Positions 45,534 through 54,293 of a DNA stretch of 64,000 nt are shown one piece after another (position 1 is the stretch's first letter; the number at the start of each line of letters is the position of its first letter). Both the position numbers and the translations under genes were made by a program. Source of the DNA: Opitutaceae bacterium (GTDB lineage: Bacteria; Verrucomicrobiota; Verrucomicrobiia; Opitutales; Opitutaceae). The notes under the pieces were generated by a model, which worked only from the letters and a program-made list of their open reading frames with translations, was not told where the DNA came from and ran no database searches. The stretch lies in NCBI GenBank assembly GCA_015075305.1, contig JABTUS010000001.1, positions 496,001-560,000 on the forward strand, in the 5' to 3' direction.

Positions 45534-46277
45534 CTAAAGATGCAGAAAAAAGATGATGAGAATGACGGGGAGAACGATGCCCGCCAGGACCACCGGCCAG
45601 GTCATCGGACGGCGCCACGCGTGCACCACGAGCAGTACCAGTCCAGTGACACAGAACACGACCGACACCACCGAAAAGAAGTCCATGAACAGGATCCACG
45701 CTCCTCCCGTGTGGCGGCCCTTGTGCAGATCATTGAGCCAGGCAACCACACCGCGCGTGGTGATCTCGCGGTGGATATTTCCCGTCGCCCTGTCGATCGT
45801 CAGCCAGCCGTCGCCGCCAGGCCGGGGAAGATCGATATAGATTTCGTCTTCCGACCACTCAACCATCCGCGCACCAGGATCGGAATCGAAGTGTTCACGC
45901 AGCCAGTCCCGCACTTGGACGGGAACGACCCGCCTCCCCTTGGCCGACGTGCCTGAGTCCGAAGCGATGCTCGAGAGCAGATCGTCAGGAAGCCTGGCCT
46001 CAGTCTGTGTGACATGCGGCTTGGTGCTAAAACTCGCCGAGTGATTCAGCGTGATGCCCGTGGCGGCGAAAAAGATCATCGCCGCGAGTGCAAACGCGCC
46101 GCTCACCCAATGCCACAGGTAGAACTGCTTGATCCAAAATCCGCGACCCGCCCCCCTGCCGGGCGCAGCTTCGGCGGGTTTTTTCGCAGTCGCCGGTTCA
46201 ACAATGTCCACTCGACTCATGTCAGTTTGAATCGAATGTTCCCGCGCATCCGGATCGACCGGCGCGAGCTCGGGCAT
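45534..46277 (-). CDS. PepSY-associated transmembrane protein
   Basis: A 247-residue inner-membrane protein. The first membrane segment is LWHWVSGAFALAAMIFFAAT (with a His likely to bind haem), then LNHSASFSTKP. A periplasmic PepSY-like part follows (VRDWLREHFDSDPG, GDGWLTIDRATGNIHREITT), then WLNDLHKGRHTGGAWILFMD and two C-terminal membrane segments. This is the short form of the PepSY_TM family, seen in ferric-siderophore reductase-type systems. It heads the operon with DUF2271, DUF4198 and ApbE. An alternative start is the ATG at 46220 (MSRVD). Confidence 0.85.
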   Translation of the reverse strand: MPELAPVDPDAREHSIQTDMSRVDIVEPATAKKPAEAAPGRGAGRGFWIKQFYLWHWVSGAFALAAMIFFAATGITLNHSASFSTKPHVTQTEARLPDDLLSSIASDSGTSAKGRRVVPVQVRDWLREHFDSDPGARMVEWSEDEIYIDLPRPGGDGWLTIDRATGNIHREITTRGVVAWLNDLHKGRHTGGAWILFMDFFSVVSVVFCVTGLVLLVVHAWRRPMTWPVVLAGIVLPVILIIFFLHL

Positions 46278-46433
46278 GACGAAAGAGAATCCATGGACCG
46301 GAGATCGATCATTGGCCGCTCAACCGGGAAACCCGTCCATGCCAGCGACTGGAGTGGTAGCTTCAGCGACCACACTTGGCCGCATATGTCTACCATCCCA
46401 TAATTTACGATTCGCTTCGTGCATGTGAAACAA

Positions 46434-46452
46434 AATGAGACTGAGGCTCATT
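46434..46452. promoter_or_regulatory. Fur-box-like palindrome
   Basis: AATGAGACTGAGGCTCATT is a 9-1-9 inverted repeat matching in 8 of 9 pairs, and resembles the 19-bp Fur consensus of Gammaproteobacteria (AATGAGA..TCTCATT type). It lies about 157 bases upstream of the PepSY gene. The stretch from 46278 to 46596 has no supported gene. Confidence 0.45.
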
Positions 46453-46470
46453 ATCTAGGTCAAGATTTTT

Positions 46471-46485
46471 TGAGACTTTGTCTCA
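46471..46485. promoter_or_regulatory. Second TGAGAC/GTCTCA palindrome
   Basis: TGAGAC-TTT-GTCTCA is a perfect 6-bp-arm inverted repeat centred 35 bases from the centre of the first box, which shares the same half-site. Two related sites this close suggest co-operative binding by one regulator. Confidence 0.4.
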
Positions 46486-46596
46486 TGAGTCGCCTTTGCC
46501 ACCCCAGAGAGCAATGCTCAAAGGTGTTTGATCGCACAACCTTGACAGTCCTGCGAGTGGCTGATTCCCCACCAATCCTTCACGTGGTTCAGCCAC

Positions 46597-46636
46597 CCGG
46601 ACGAGACGCGCCGTACCCGGATTCGCAAGACGACGC
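46597..46636 (+). ncRNA. Guanidine-III (ykkC-III) riboswitch
   Basis: The segment begins CCGGACGAGACGCGCCGTAC, continues CCGG at 46617-46620, and ends CAAGACGACGC. It follows the published ykkC-III pattern CCGGACGAG..GCGCCGTACCCGG...CAAGACGGCGC almost base for base. P1 is CCGG (46597-46600) with CCGG (46617-46620). The pseudoknot pairs GCGCC (46608-46612) with GACGC (46632-46636) in 4 of 5 positions, the mismatch being C46611/A46633. It ends 22 bases before the start of an SMR exporter gene, the expected target. Guanidine binding should sequester the 3' strand and switch expression on. Confidence 0.9.
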
Positions 46637-46658
46637 ATGACAAGCCTACTCTCGCCGC

Positions 46659-46985
46659 ATGAAATCCTGGCTCATCCTGATCGCCGCCGGCCTGCTCGAA
46701 GTCTGCTGGGCCTCAAGTCTCAAGTCGACAGCCGGTTTCACCCGCCTGTGGCCAACGCTGTTTTTCCTGGGATCGCTTTCCGCCAGCATGTTCCTGCTTG
46801 CCCTTGCCGTGAAGCACCTGCCGGTCGGCACCGCCTATGCGGTCTGGGTGGGAATCGGCGCAGCTGGCACCGCCATAGTCGCCATCTTTCTCCATGGAGA
46901 AGTCCTCTCCCCAAGTCGCGGGCTTTTCCTGGGCATGCTCATAGTATCCATCATCGGACTCCGGCTGACGACTCCGTCGCAATGA
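46659..46985 (+). CDS. gdx: SMR-family guanidinium exporter (Gdx/SugE type)
   Basis: A 108-residue inner-membrane protein with four hydrophobic helices. It has the SMR glutamate (E14 in GLLEVCWASSLK) and the Gdx-type helix 3 block LPVGTAYAVWVGIGAAGTAI, then IIGLRLT at the end. This subtype exports guanidinium in exchange for protons, as opposed to the multidrug EmrE subtype. The guanidine-III riboswitch immediately upstream independently supports that assignment. No strong Shine-Dalgarno is visible before the ATG. Confidence 0.92.
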   Translation: MKSWLILIAAGLLEVCWASSLKSTAGFTRLWPTLFFLGSLSASMFLLALAVKHLPVGTAYAVWVGIGAAGTAIVAIFLHGEVLSPSRGLFLGMLIVSIIGLRLTTPSQ

Positions 46986-47084
46986 CCCGAACCGGGCATC
47001 GAGCGCACTTGACGCGATGCCGGGTATGAAGTCTGTCGATTCCTCCCGTTTCAGCAGATTCATCCACGCAGCCCAGCCTTACCC

Positions 47085-47177
47085 ATGCTCTTCAGTCTCA
47101 CCCGGCAGGAGAAAAGGATGCTTGCCTGGATCGCGGTCCTGCTCGCGCTCGGCGTATTGGGCATATGGATACTCTAG
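47085..47177 (+). CDS. Possible 30-residue membrane microprotein
   Basis: The ATG at 47085 encodes MLFSLTRQEKRMLAWIAVLL and ends ALGVLGIWIL before TAG. It is a short charged start followed by one hydrophobic helix, like the N-terminus of some small DNA-uptake or secretion-associated proteins. It could be a genuine microprotein or the surviving start of a longer gene. The rest of 46986-47260 shows nothing else. Confidence 0.35.
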   Translation: MLFSLTRQEKRMLAWIAVLLALGVLGIWIL

Positions 47178-47260
47178 CCTGGACTCGCTCAGCCTGAAAT
47201 TGTCGAGGCCCGATCGCGGCTCCAGCGGGATGCCGGACTGCGTGGAGCCTTCCTGAACCG

Positions 47261-47605
47261 TCACGTTTTTGGCATCAACTGCCTTCGTAAATCAGCGGAC
47301 AGCACTGGCAGTTTTGTCTTCACCAGGTCCCACACGATCTGGTCGTCCACCGAATCGTAGCCGTGGATCAAACGATTGCGCAATCCAACGATGCGTCGAA
47401 TTTCGGGCACTGTTCGCACCATCGACGCGTCATCGCGAACCACCCGACCCGGTGCTTCTCCGATGATTTCGAACTGCCTCTCGACCGCTGAGCGGACCAA
47501 CGTGCTGCTCGAGTATCCGCCAAAGTCCAGTCCCTGTGTGAACGTGGCAATCGCCTCGCAGGCTGCAAGAGCATCGGCCAGACGCTTGGTGGTCTCAGGC
47601 CGCAT
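47261..47605 (-). CDS. hepT: HepT-like toxin (DUF86)
   Basis: A 114-residue all-helical protein with the HEPN RNase motif R-x4-H-x-Y visible in GLRNRLIHGYDSVD around residues 75-88. HepT toxins act as RNases and are silenced by the partner nucleotidyltransferase. The gene overlaps the end of the antitoxin gene by 11 bases (47595-47605), so the two are translated together. Confidence 0.88.
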   Translation of the reverse strand: MRPETTKRLADALAACEAIATFTQGLDFGGYSSSTLVRSAVERQFEIIGEAPGRVVRDDASMVRTVPEIRRIVGLRNRLIHGYDSVDDQIVWDLVKTKLPVLSADLRRQLMPKT

Positions 47606-47903
47606 AGACCGTGACGCGATCCGCTGCGATGCTCCTCAGGAATTCAGGGTTCCTCAACGAGCGCTCAGTCACAAGATCCACCCGTCTGCCCAGGATGCCT
47701 TCCAAGGTTTCCGCAAGGTCGAAGTATCGATCGGCCAAACCCGGTTGATCGGACGCGCTGAAACGGACTATCAGATCGATATCGCTCGTCCCCTCGTCAA
47801 AGTCAGCACGCGTCACTGAACCAAATGCCTCCAGCCGCTCCACGGCATAGCGCCTGCAGGCCGCAGCAACTTCCTTGCCGCGAGATATGAGGAGCGGGTT
47901 CAT
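47595..47903 (-). CDS. mntA: MNT-type nucleotidyltransferase antitoxin
   Basis: A 102-residue minimal nucleotidyltransferase. The catalytic signature GS(x)nDxD is present as FGSVTRADFDEGTSDIDLIV around residues 27-46, with a third acidic position in GRRVDLVTE. In MNT/HepT modules this protein AMPylates the tyrosine of the HEPN motif to neutralise the toxin. Antitoxin-first order and overlap with hepT are typical. Confidence 0.88.
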   Translation of the reverse strand: MNPLLISRGKEVAAACRRYAVERLEAFGSVTRADFDEGTSDIDLIVRFSASDQPGLADRYFDLAETLEGILGRRVDLVTERSLRNPEFLRSIAADRVTVYAA

Positions 47904-48019
47904 TGCGTGGATCCATAAACCGGTCCATTCGCGGGGTCAAGAGACAGGCAAAGCGTGCTGCCCTTCCTCTATCACGGCAACATCCCGGCATCCGCAACTG
48001 AGATCAGCCAGCCCCCACA

Positions 48020-49945
48020 CTACAACTTCAACAGCCGCCTCACCTCGGCCTCCAGCTTCTCTCCGCGTGCATCGGTTGCGACAACCTTGCCGCTCTGGTC
48101 GAGGAGGAACATGGCTGGAATCGCACGAATGCCATAGCGCACGGCAAACTCGTTTTTCCAGTACTGTCCATCGAAATGCTGGGGCCATGGCATGTGTTCG
48201 CTGTTGGTGAAATCGATCAGCTTCTGCCTGTCTCCCGCCCGGTCCAGCGAGATGCCGACGATCTCAAAGCCCTTGTCGTGGTAGGCGCCATACACCTTTT
48301 TCACATTTGGCAGCTCAGCGATGCACGGGCCACACCAGGTCGCCCAGAAGTCGACAAGCACGACCTTGCCCCGCAGGCTTGCGAGATCGACCTTGCGGCC
48401 ATCGACGGCAGTGAAGGCGATATCCAATGGCCGGCTAAGCAGTTCCATGAATTTGAGGCGTTCCCCAGCCCTCGCGCGCAAGGCTGCGTTGGGAGCTGTG
48501 AGCAGGTGCTCCCACACCCTGCCACTGCTGCCTGGCTGATTGCGTTCAAGCGCGCCGAGATAATCAGATGCGCGACTCGCGACAATGTCCATGGCTGCAA
48601 ACCGGGAAACATGCGCATCGAAGCTGGAAACAAACGCCGACCAATCCACCGCCTGTCCAGCTTTCATCGCCTGCGACGCGGCACGGAAGTCCCTGGCAAA
48701 TTCCGTCCACTCCGTCTTTTCCTGCTCCGCCGAAGCCGACACCCCGGACGACGCCGCTGTTGACGATCGCGCCGCTCCCGCGTCTCCGGTGACAGCAGCA
48801 ACGGCTTTTCCAATCTCCACATCGAAAGCCTCGCCTCGGAGCTCGGTTGCGATCACCCGTCCCGATCTGTCCAGGAGGAAAACCGCGGGAATGCCCTTGA
48901 TCCGGAATTTTTGCGCAAACTCATTCTTCCATCCAAGATTGTCGAAATGTTGAGGCCAGGGCATCTGTTCGCGCTTCAGGAATGCCAGAAAGTCCTCGCG
49001 GGTTTTCACTCCTGACTGAATGCCCTTGGTAATGCCACCGCCATCAAGCGAGATTCCAATCACCTCGAAGCCTTTGTCGCGGTATTTTGCATAGGCGGCT
49101 TTTACGTTGGGCATCTCATTCATGCAGGGGCCGCACCAGGTTGCCCAAAAATCCACCAGCACAACCTTGCCGCGCAATTTCTCCAAGTCGACCTCGCGTC
49201 CATCGGCGGACGTGAACTTCATCTCCAGCGTGCGGCCCAGATGCCCGGCCTTGTCGAGCAAAGCCGCCGCGAGATCGGCGACTTCCTGGTTCTTGTCGCG
49301 TTCCGCCACCAGCCGTTGCATTCGTGAAACTGCGGCGGGCGAATCCGCGTTCTCAAGCAGATTGAGCAAGGCACGCTCCTGGGAGGCTCTCATCCGTGAG
49401 GAGGGATGGCGACTGGCAAATCCATCCACAATGGCCTGAATTGCGGCGCCATCGAATGCGCGTCCCGCCAATTGGTCCTCCCGAAACTGTTCGAGTGAGA
49501 GTTGGACGAGCGTTGCATGCGCCTGTTCCGCCAGATCCGGGCGAATTCCAGGCACCGCCATGATAGTACGCAAGCGTTCAAGGTTTCGGTTGTCGGCGAC
49601 ACGCTTGGCAGCCGCACTCTCATGGTTTCGCCAGCGCGCCATCTGGATGGATCGCAGCATGATCTCCCATCGCCGGCCATCGTCGGGATGATCCACAACA
49701 AACTTCTCAGCCAGTGCGTCCATTTCAGCAGCCTTCTCCCGCCAAAACTGATCGACCTGTTCCTTCGTTCGGCTGCGCTTTCCCTCGGACGACGGGCCTT
49801 GCCTTTGGACAATCTGCCAGGCCGCGTAGTCGGCGTCGGCCGATGACGCCGACGCAACCGGGTTGAGGGCCGGTTTCTGGGCAAAGGCGGAACACCCGAT
49901 GAAAAGCGGTAGTCCCAGAACAATAGCGTGGAGTGTGGCTTTCAT
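48020..49945 (-). CDS. Exported double TlpA-type thioredoxin protein
   Basis: A 641-residue periplasmic protein with a signal peptide (FIGCSAFAQ could also be read as a lipobox, less likely). An N-terminal helical part (about 40-235) is followed by a TlpA/ResA-like domain with W270-CGPC, a helical linker (about 395-500), and a second TlpA domain with WCGPC at C538/C541. Both domains share VVLVDFWATWCGPC and a cis-Pro region (IKGIPAVFLLD, IRAIPAMFLLD), so both look redox-active. The gene begins 15 bases after the upstream receptor stop and is probably the last gene of the sigma-FecR-receptor cluster. Confidence 0.87.
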   Translation of the reverse strand: MKATLHAIVLGLPLFIGCSAFAQKPALNPVASASSADADYAAWQIVQRQGPSSEGKRSRTKEQVDQFWREKAAEMDALAEKFVVDHPDDGRRWEIMLRSIQMARWRNHESAAAKRVADNRNLERLRTIMAVPGIRPDLAEQAHATLVQLSLEQFREDQLAGRAFDGAAIQAIVDGFASRHPSSRMRASQERALLNLLENADSPAAVSRMQRLVAERDKNQEVADLAAALLDKAGHLGRTLEMKFTSADGREVDLEKLRGKVVLVDFWATWCGPCMNEMPNVKAAYAKYRDKGFEVIGISLDGGGITKGIQSGVKTREDFLAFLKREQMPWPQHFDNLGWKNEFAQKFRIKGIPAVFLLDRSGRVIATELRGEAFDVEIGKAVAAVTGDAGAARSSTAASSGVSASAEQEKTEWTEFARDFRAASQAMKAGQAVDWSAFVSSFDAHVSRFAAMDIVASRASDYLGALERNQPGSSGRVWEHLLTAPNAALRARAGERLKFMELLSRPLDIAFTAVDGRKVDLASLRGKVVLVDFWATWCGPCIAELPNVKKVYGAYHDKGFEIVGISLDRAGDRQKLIDFTNSEHMPWPQHFDGQYWKNEFAVRYGIRAIPAMFLLDQSGKVVATDARGEKLEAEVRRLLKL

Positions 49946-49960
49946 GAGAATCGACGGAGT

Positions 49961-52900
49961 TTAGAGGGACTTCTTGATTTGGAGGGAAACATAACGCATC
50001 CGCGGGTCCGAATAGCGGCTGTAGAAACCACTGGAATTCCAAGGCGGCATGCGATTGAGGATGTTCTGGACATTGAGTATCCAGTGGGTGCCAGTGAAGA
50101 AACCCTTCCAGCCACGCGCGTCCGCACGATAAGCGACCCTGTAGCCAAGCTGAACGTCCCAGACGAGATCACTGCCGATATGCCGACCATCGATTCCGGT
50201 GGCATTGGGAAACGCCGGTGAAGGCGACGTGGTATTGGTCTTGTAGGAATCCGTGTAGCGCCCAGTGACCCCCGCGGTCCAACTGTTCTTCTCCCAGAAA
50301 AGCGAACCACTCCCGCGCCACCGCAGCCCACCGTCAGTGGTGCCAATACTGTCTATCGCTGGAGTCAGTGGAGTGATCGCGGTGAGAAAATCTTTTGTGT
50401 AGGTCCCGGTTCCGCGCCATGTAAACTGCCCAAAGCGGCCGGCATCCATGTTCCACGTAACCTGCGCATCGACACCGCGGGTCTGAATTCGGGAAAAGTT
50501 GATGAACCGAAGATCAGTGCCTGTCACCTGGCCCGCCCACCCCGGCTGGTCGCCGGGAAGATTCGGCCCGCGGGTTATGCGATCCGGGAAAAACTTCTCG
50601 TTGTCGAGGATCTGCTGCAGCGTTGGAGCGCGGATGGCATCGACCTTCTTGGTGCGCCAGAAATCCAGAGAAAGACGCAGGCCCTTCGCAAACCGCGGAC
50701 TCAGAATGACACCAAGGTTGTCGGACGTCGACGTCTCAGGTCGCAGGCCAGGATTGGGACCGGAGGTATTCGTCAAAGGAACGTTCAACTGCTGCAGTCC
50801 ACCTCGACGCGGATCGGTGAAAGTGAACGTATTCGTGACCGAGGTGCCAAAGGCGTAATCTGAGAGATAGAGATTGTTCTGTTCCGGGGGAAAAAAACCC
50901 TGCGTGCGTGAGAGACGCAACGTCAGGTCCTGGGTGATGCCCATGCGAATCGCGGCGGCGGTTGTTGTGGCCGACTTTGAATCATTTGCGTCCTCATAAC
51001 GCCCGCTCAAATTGAGATCGAGCGAATGGATGGGCAGAGGTCGCCACAATCTGCTGAAGATCGGGACGATCATCTCGCCGAAAATGGCGTCCGTGCGCCT
51101 GCCTTGCTTCAAAAACGCGATGTTCCTGCTCAGATTGTCCCTTCCTCCCATGATATCGATCAATGGCTGGCGCATGTCGTAGGGTCGTTTCCCCTCATAC
51201 TGCCACCAGTAGGATTCCACTCCCGCGGACGCCTTGATCGTCCCCGCACGCCAGTCCGTCACGTCACCCGTGAGCCTGGCGATCAGGTTTGAGGCATATT
51301 GCCAGTAGCGCTGTCGGCCAATGACATTGAAATAGTCCTGATTGACGCTCTCGTCGACAGGCTGGGTGTTGTGATCGACAAACGGATTGTAGAGCGCCCA
51401 GCGCTGTGCGAAGGTCGACGGATTGATCGTGCTCGCGAAATAGGAAGCCAGGATGATGTTGTCGGCGCCAACCTGTGAGTCGCCCTCAATCACGGTGACT
51501 TCCGATGTGCCGTCTACCGACCATTCCCACCGGTCTCCGAGACGTCCCTTGACGCCAACGACTCCCCGGTAGGAGTCCCTCTGCATCTTGGTGGAGCTGT
51601 CGCGCAGATCTATCGGCAGCACATTCAGAACGACATTGCGCCCGACAAAGCCTGGAGTCACTCCAGTGCGAAAAGGGTTGAACGGGTGTGTCGCCGAGAG
51701 AGTGAGGGTTGTCCCTGTGCCGAAGAACTTTGGATTGTGGATATCCTGACTGTTTCGTGTGAATGTGAATTCCGTGTAGAGCGTGATTCGCTCGCGCACG
51801 AGTTGATGCTCGGCCGTCGCGCTGAAGGAGAACATCTTCGATGGCGTGTAGATGAAATTGTCCTGATAGCGGTCAAATGTCGGCGTGAACTGACCGGCGG
51901 TCGCGACAAAAGAGGCGGGAGTCAGCGCATTGGCCTGAGTCGGCGTCAGCCCGGAGGGCACAAGAGCATAGCGCACACCTGGAGCTCCGGGAATTCCAAG
52001 TTCGCCGGTGGCGCTGCTCAATCGTATGACACCCGGCATCTGGGTAAAGCTGCCGATGGCAGCCTCGGTGCTCAAGCGCTGGAGCGCCCGGTCCAGCATC
52101 CCCCTGCGCTGCGCGAAACTCAGCGGACCACGATCCTGGTAGTTGATTGTCAACGTGCCCGACGTGCGCCCTCCGAGCAGCGAGAAACCCTGCAGGTAAT
52201 TGAGACCCCACAGAGTTGATCCGCCATCGGTGCTGCGCCCCATGTTCAAAGTCAGTTCGCGACCGCTGTAGTCCTTGCGCAGAATGACGTTGATCACACC
52301 GCCGATTGCGCCACCACCATACATGGCGGATCCGGACGATGGAAGGATTTCGATTCGCTCGATTGCGCTGACAGGGATTCGAGTCAGGTCACCGCTGGAG
52401 CTGCCCACAAGGTTCGGAAAGGAGGAGCGGGCGATCCGGCGGCCGTTGATCAACACCGTGGTTTGATTGGCATCAAACCCGCGCATGCGCAGGTTTGACG
52501 ACAGACTGCTGGAACCGACGATCTGTACAACCGACGCCTCTTGATTGGGGGTGCTGTAGGTTGTTATGGATGGGACGTTGCGGAAGACTTCCTCTATATT
52601 CGTCGCACCCATCCGCTCAATATCCTGTCTGCTGATGACATCATAGTGCAGCGGAGCATCCTCGTCTGTGGGAAGAAGGCCCTTGTTGATCAGGCCGTCC
52701 ACGCGGCTGCCTGTAATCTCGACCTTGTCGAGGACGAATTTTCCATCTGAAAAGTCAGACTCCTTCCCAAGGCCATCACTGGCCCGATCCTGTGCTGTCC
52801 CTGGGACATTTGGATCCGCGCTCCTTCTTACAGCAAAGGCACCAGTCTTCCGGTCCTGCACGACCGCCAGGCCGGTCTGGTCAAGCATACGGATGAGCGC

Positions 52901-53143
52901 CTCGTGGGCGGAAAGTTCGCCTTTCACCGCATTGGTGATCACCCCCTGCACGGTCGACGCAGGAAACATGATCTCCACCCCACCCTGCCTGGCGGCCTGC
53001 TTGAGCGTGGCGGCCGCCTCGCCGGCGGGAACATCGAAACTCCGTTTGGGCGCTTCCGCAGAGCGGAGGTGCGGCATGAGCGCGCAGAGGACCAAGCCGA
53101 AGGAGAGCAGCGCTCTCCCGATGGGGGTGGGGCGGAATGTCAT
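49961..53143 (-). CDS. TonB-dependent receptor with STN domain
   Basis: A 1060-residue outer-membrane receptor. The ATG at 53143 precedes the signal peptide RALLSFGLVLCALMPHLRSA; the frame is open to 53194. The STN domain occupies about 30-105 (RSFDVPAGEAAATLKQAARQ, then LDQTGLAVVQDRKTGAFAVR). The plug has MGATNIEEVFRNVPSITTYS and NLRMRGFDANQTTVLINGRR; the C-terminus ends MRYVSLQIKKSL. It is not close in sequence to the two receptors of the esterase loci. With the FecR and sigma genes upstream it forms a surface-signalling unit; the ligand is unknown. Confidence 0.93.
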   Translation of the reverse strand: MTFRPTPIGRALLSFGLVLCALMPHLRSAEAPKRSFDVPAGEAAATLKQAARQGGVEIMFPASTVQGVITNAVKGELSAHEALIRMLDQTGLAVVQDRKTGAFAVRRSADPNVPGTAQDRASDGLGKESDFSDGKFVLDKVEITGSRVDGLINKGLLPTDEDAPLHYDVISRQDIERMGATNIEEVFRNVPSITTYSTPNQEASVVQIVGSSSLSSNLRMRGFDANQTTVLINGRRIARSSFPNLVGSSSGDLTRIPVSAIERIEILPSSGSAMYGGGAIGGVINVILRKDYSGRELTLNMGRSTDGGSTLWGLNYLQGFSLLGGRTSGTLTINYQDRGPLSFAQRRGMLDRALQRLSTEAAIGSFTQMPGVIRLSSATGELGIPGAPGVRYALVPSGLTPTQANALTPASFVATAGQFTPTFDRYQDNFIYTPSKMFSFSATAEHQLVRERITLYTEFTFTRNSQDIHNPKFFGTGTTLTLSATHPFNPFRTGVTPGFVGRNVVLNVLPIDLRDSSTKMQRDSYRGVVGVKGRLGDRWEWSVDGTSEVTVIEGDSQVGADNIILASYFASTINPSTFAQRWALYNPFVDHNTQPVDESVNQDYFNVIGRQRYWQYASNLIARLTGDVTDWRAGTIKASAGVESYWWQYEGKRPYDMRQPLIDIMGGRDNLSRNIAFLKQGRRTDAIFGEMIVPIFSRLWRPLPIHSLDLNLSGRYEDANDSKSATTTAAAIRMGITQDLTLRLSRTQGFFPPEQNNLYLSDYAFGTSVTNTFTFTDPRRGGLQQLNVPLTNTSGPNPGLRPETSTSDNLGVILSPRFAKGLRLSLDFWRTKKVDAIRAPTLQQILDNEKFFPDRITRGPNLPGDQPGWAGQVTGTDLRFINFSRIQTRGVDAQVTWNMDAGRFGQFTWRGTGTYTKDFLTAITPLTPAIDSIGTTDGGLRWRGSGSLFWEKNSWTAGVTGRYTDSYKTNTTSPSPAFPNATGIDGRHIGSDLVWDVQLGYRVAYRADARGWKGFFTGTHWILNVQNILNRMPPWNSSGFYSRYSDPRMRYVSLQIKKSL

Positions 53144-53246
53144 GGTTTGATGAAGTGTCGTCTCCAAGACGCGTCGTCTCCAAGACGCCTTCATGGAAAA
53201 ATCACACTAAAAGATTTTTTGCCGGTTGTCGCCGGCACCACCACGC

Positions 53247-54293
53247 TCAGCGCGCCGCATGCAGGGCAATCGTGTCGCCCGTGCGATCCGCCTTCATGCC
53301 TGCGGTCAACTCAAGCAATCGCACAAATCCTTCGACGTTGTCCGAACGGAAGGATGCAACAATGGGCATCTGAAGCAGCGCCTCATCCTCCACCGTGAGT
53401 TGGATCCGGTTGCGCTTGTTGAAAGCTGCGACCACCTCACCCAACGGCGTGGCGTTGAACTCGAGCAATTCCGGAAGCCAGGCCAGCTGCCGTGCGATAT
53501 CCTCGCCGGTCACGGCCACCACCGGAACCGGAGCAGGCGGGCCCAGGGGAATCGTCACCTGCTCGTTGGCCGCGAGCATGGGGGTATCGCCCGCCGTTGT
53601 CTGTGCAAGCACCGATGTGCCCCAAACCGCATCGTCAACACGCACGCGGCCTTCAGTGACCAAAACATGAACCGCACCCTCGCCCAGGCGGACATTGAAC
53701 ACCGTTCCGACTGCCCGCACATCCACACCGACGGCGCGGACGACAAATGGGCGATCAGGGTTCTTGGCGACAGTGAAACTGGCCTCCCCCTGCTCGAGCC
53801 GCACCCGACGCTCACCGGTGGAATAGGCAACCTCGATTCGGGCACCGTCATTGAGTTCCACGACAGACCCATCTTCCAGCACCCGACGCTCGTATCCCTT
53901 GGCAATCAGCACAGTCGGGGCCGCCTCCAGGGTCGGTCGACTCCACGGCTGTTTCCACAATACTGCCACGGCAAACCCGGCGGCGGCCGCGAGTCCCCCA
54001 AACCGCGCCCATCTTAGGATCGGAGTTTCCGTCCGTGGCCGGGCGAGGAGATCGGGATTGGGTTCGGTGCTATGCTCCGGTTTCCACTCTGCGAGGCGAT
54101 TGAACTCATTCCAAGTCTGCCGGTGACGGCTGAACCATTCGCCATGTCGCGGATCGGCGGCCAGCCACTGAAAAAACGCGTCCTGGTCTTCAGGCGTGAA
54201 TCCAAGGTCCTGCCTGACAAGCCAGCCGGCCGCCTCGCAGTCGATGCGGCGGTAATCATCCGGAGAATGGCAATGCATATCGTGCGGATTCAT
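53247..54293 (-). CDS. FecR-type anti-sigma factor / signal transducer
   Basis: A 348-residue FecR protein from the ATG at 54293 (MNPHDMHCHS). The cytoplasmic N-terminal domain has AAGWLVRQDLGFTPEDQDAF and FFQWLAADPRHGEWFSRHRQ; a membrane segment follows (FGGLAAAAGFAVAVL). The periplasmic FecR domain has RRVLEDGSVVELNDGARIEV and GVDVRAVGTVFNVRLG, and the C-terminal domain FNATPLGEVVAAFNKRNRIQ. It overlaps the sigma gene stop by 4 bases and lies 103 bases before the STN receptor. Confidence 0.92.
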   Translation of the reverse strand: MNPHDMHCHSPDDYRRIDCEAAGWLVRQDLGFTPEDQDAFFQWLAADPRHGEWFSRHRQTWNEFNRLAEWKPEHSTEPNPDLLARPRTETPILRWARFGGLAAAAGFAVAVLWKQPWSRPTLEAAPTVLIAKGYERRVLEDGSVVELNDGARIEVAYSTGERRVRLEQGEASFTVAKNPDRPFVVRAVGVDVRAVGTVFNVRLGEGAVHVLVTEGRVRVDDAVWGTSVLAQTTAGDTPMLAANEQVTIPLGPPAPVPVVAVTGEDIARQLAWLPELLEFNATPLGEVVAAFNKRNRIQLTVEDEALLQMPIVASFRSDNVEGFVRLLELTAGMKADRTGDTIALHAAR

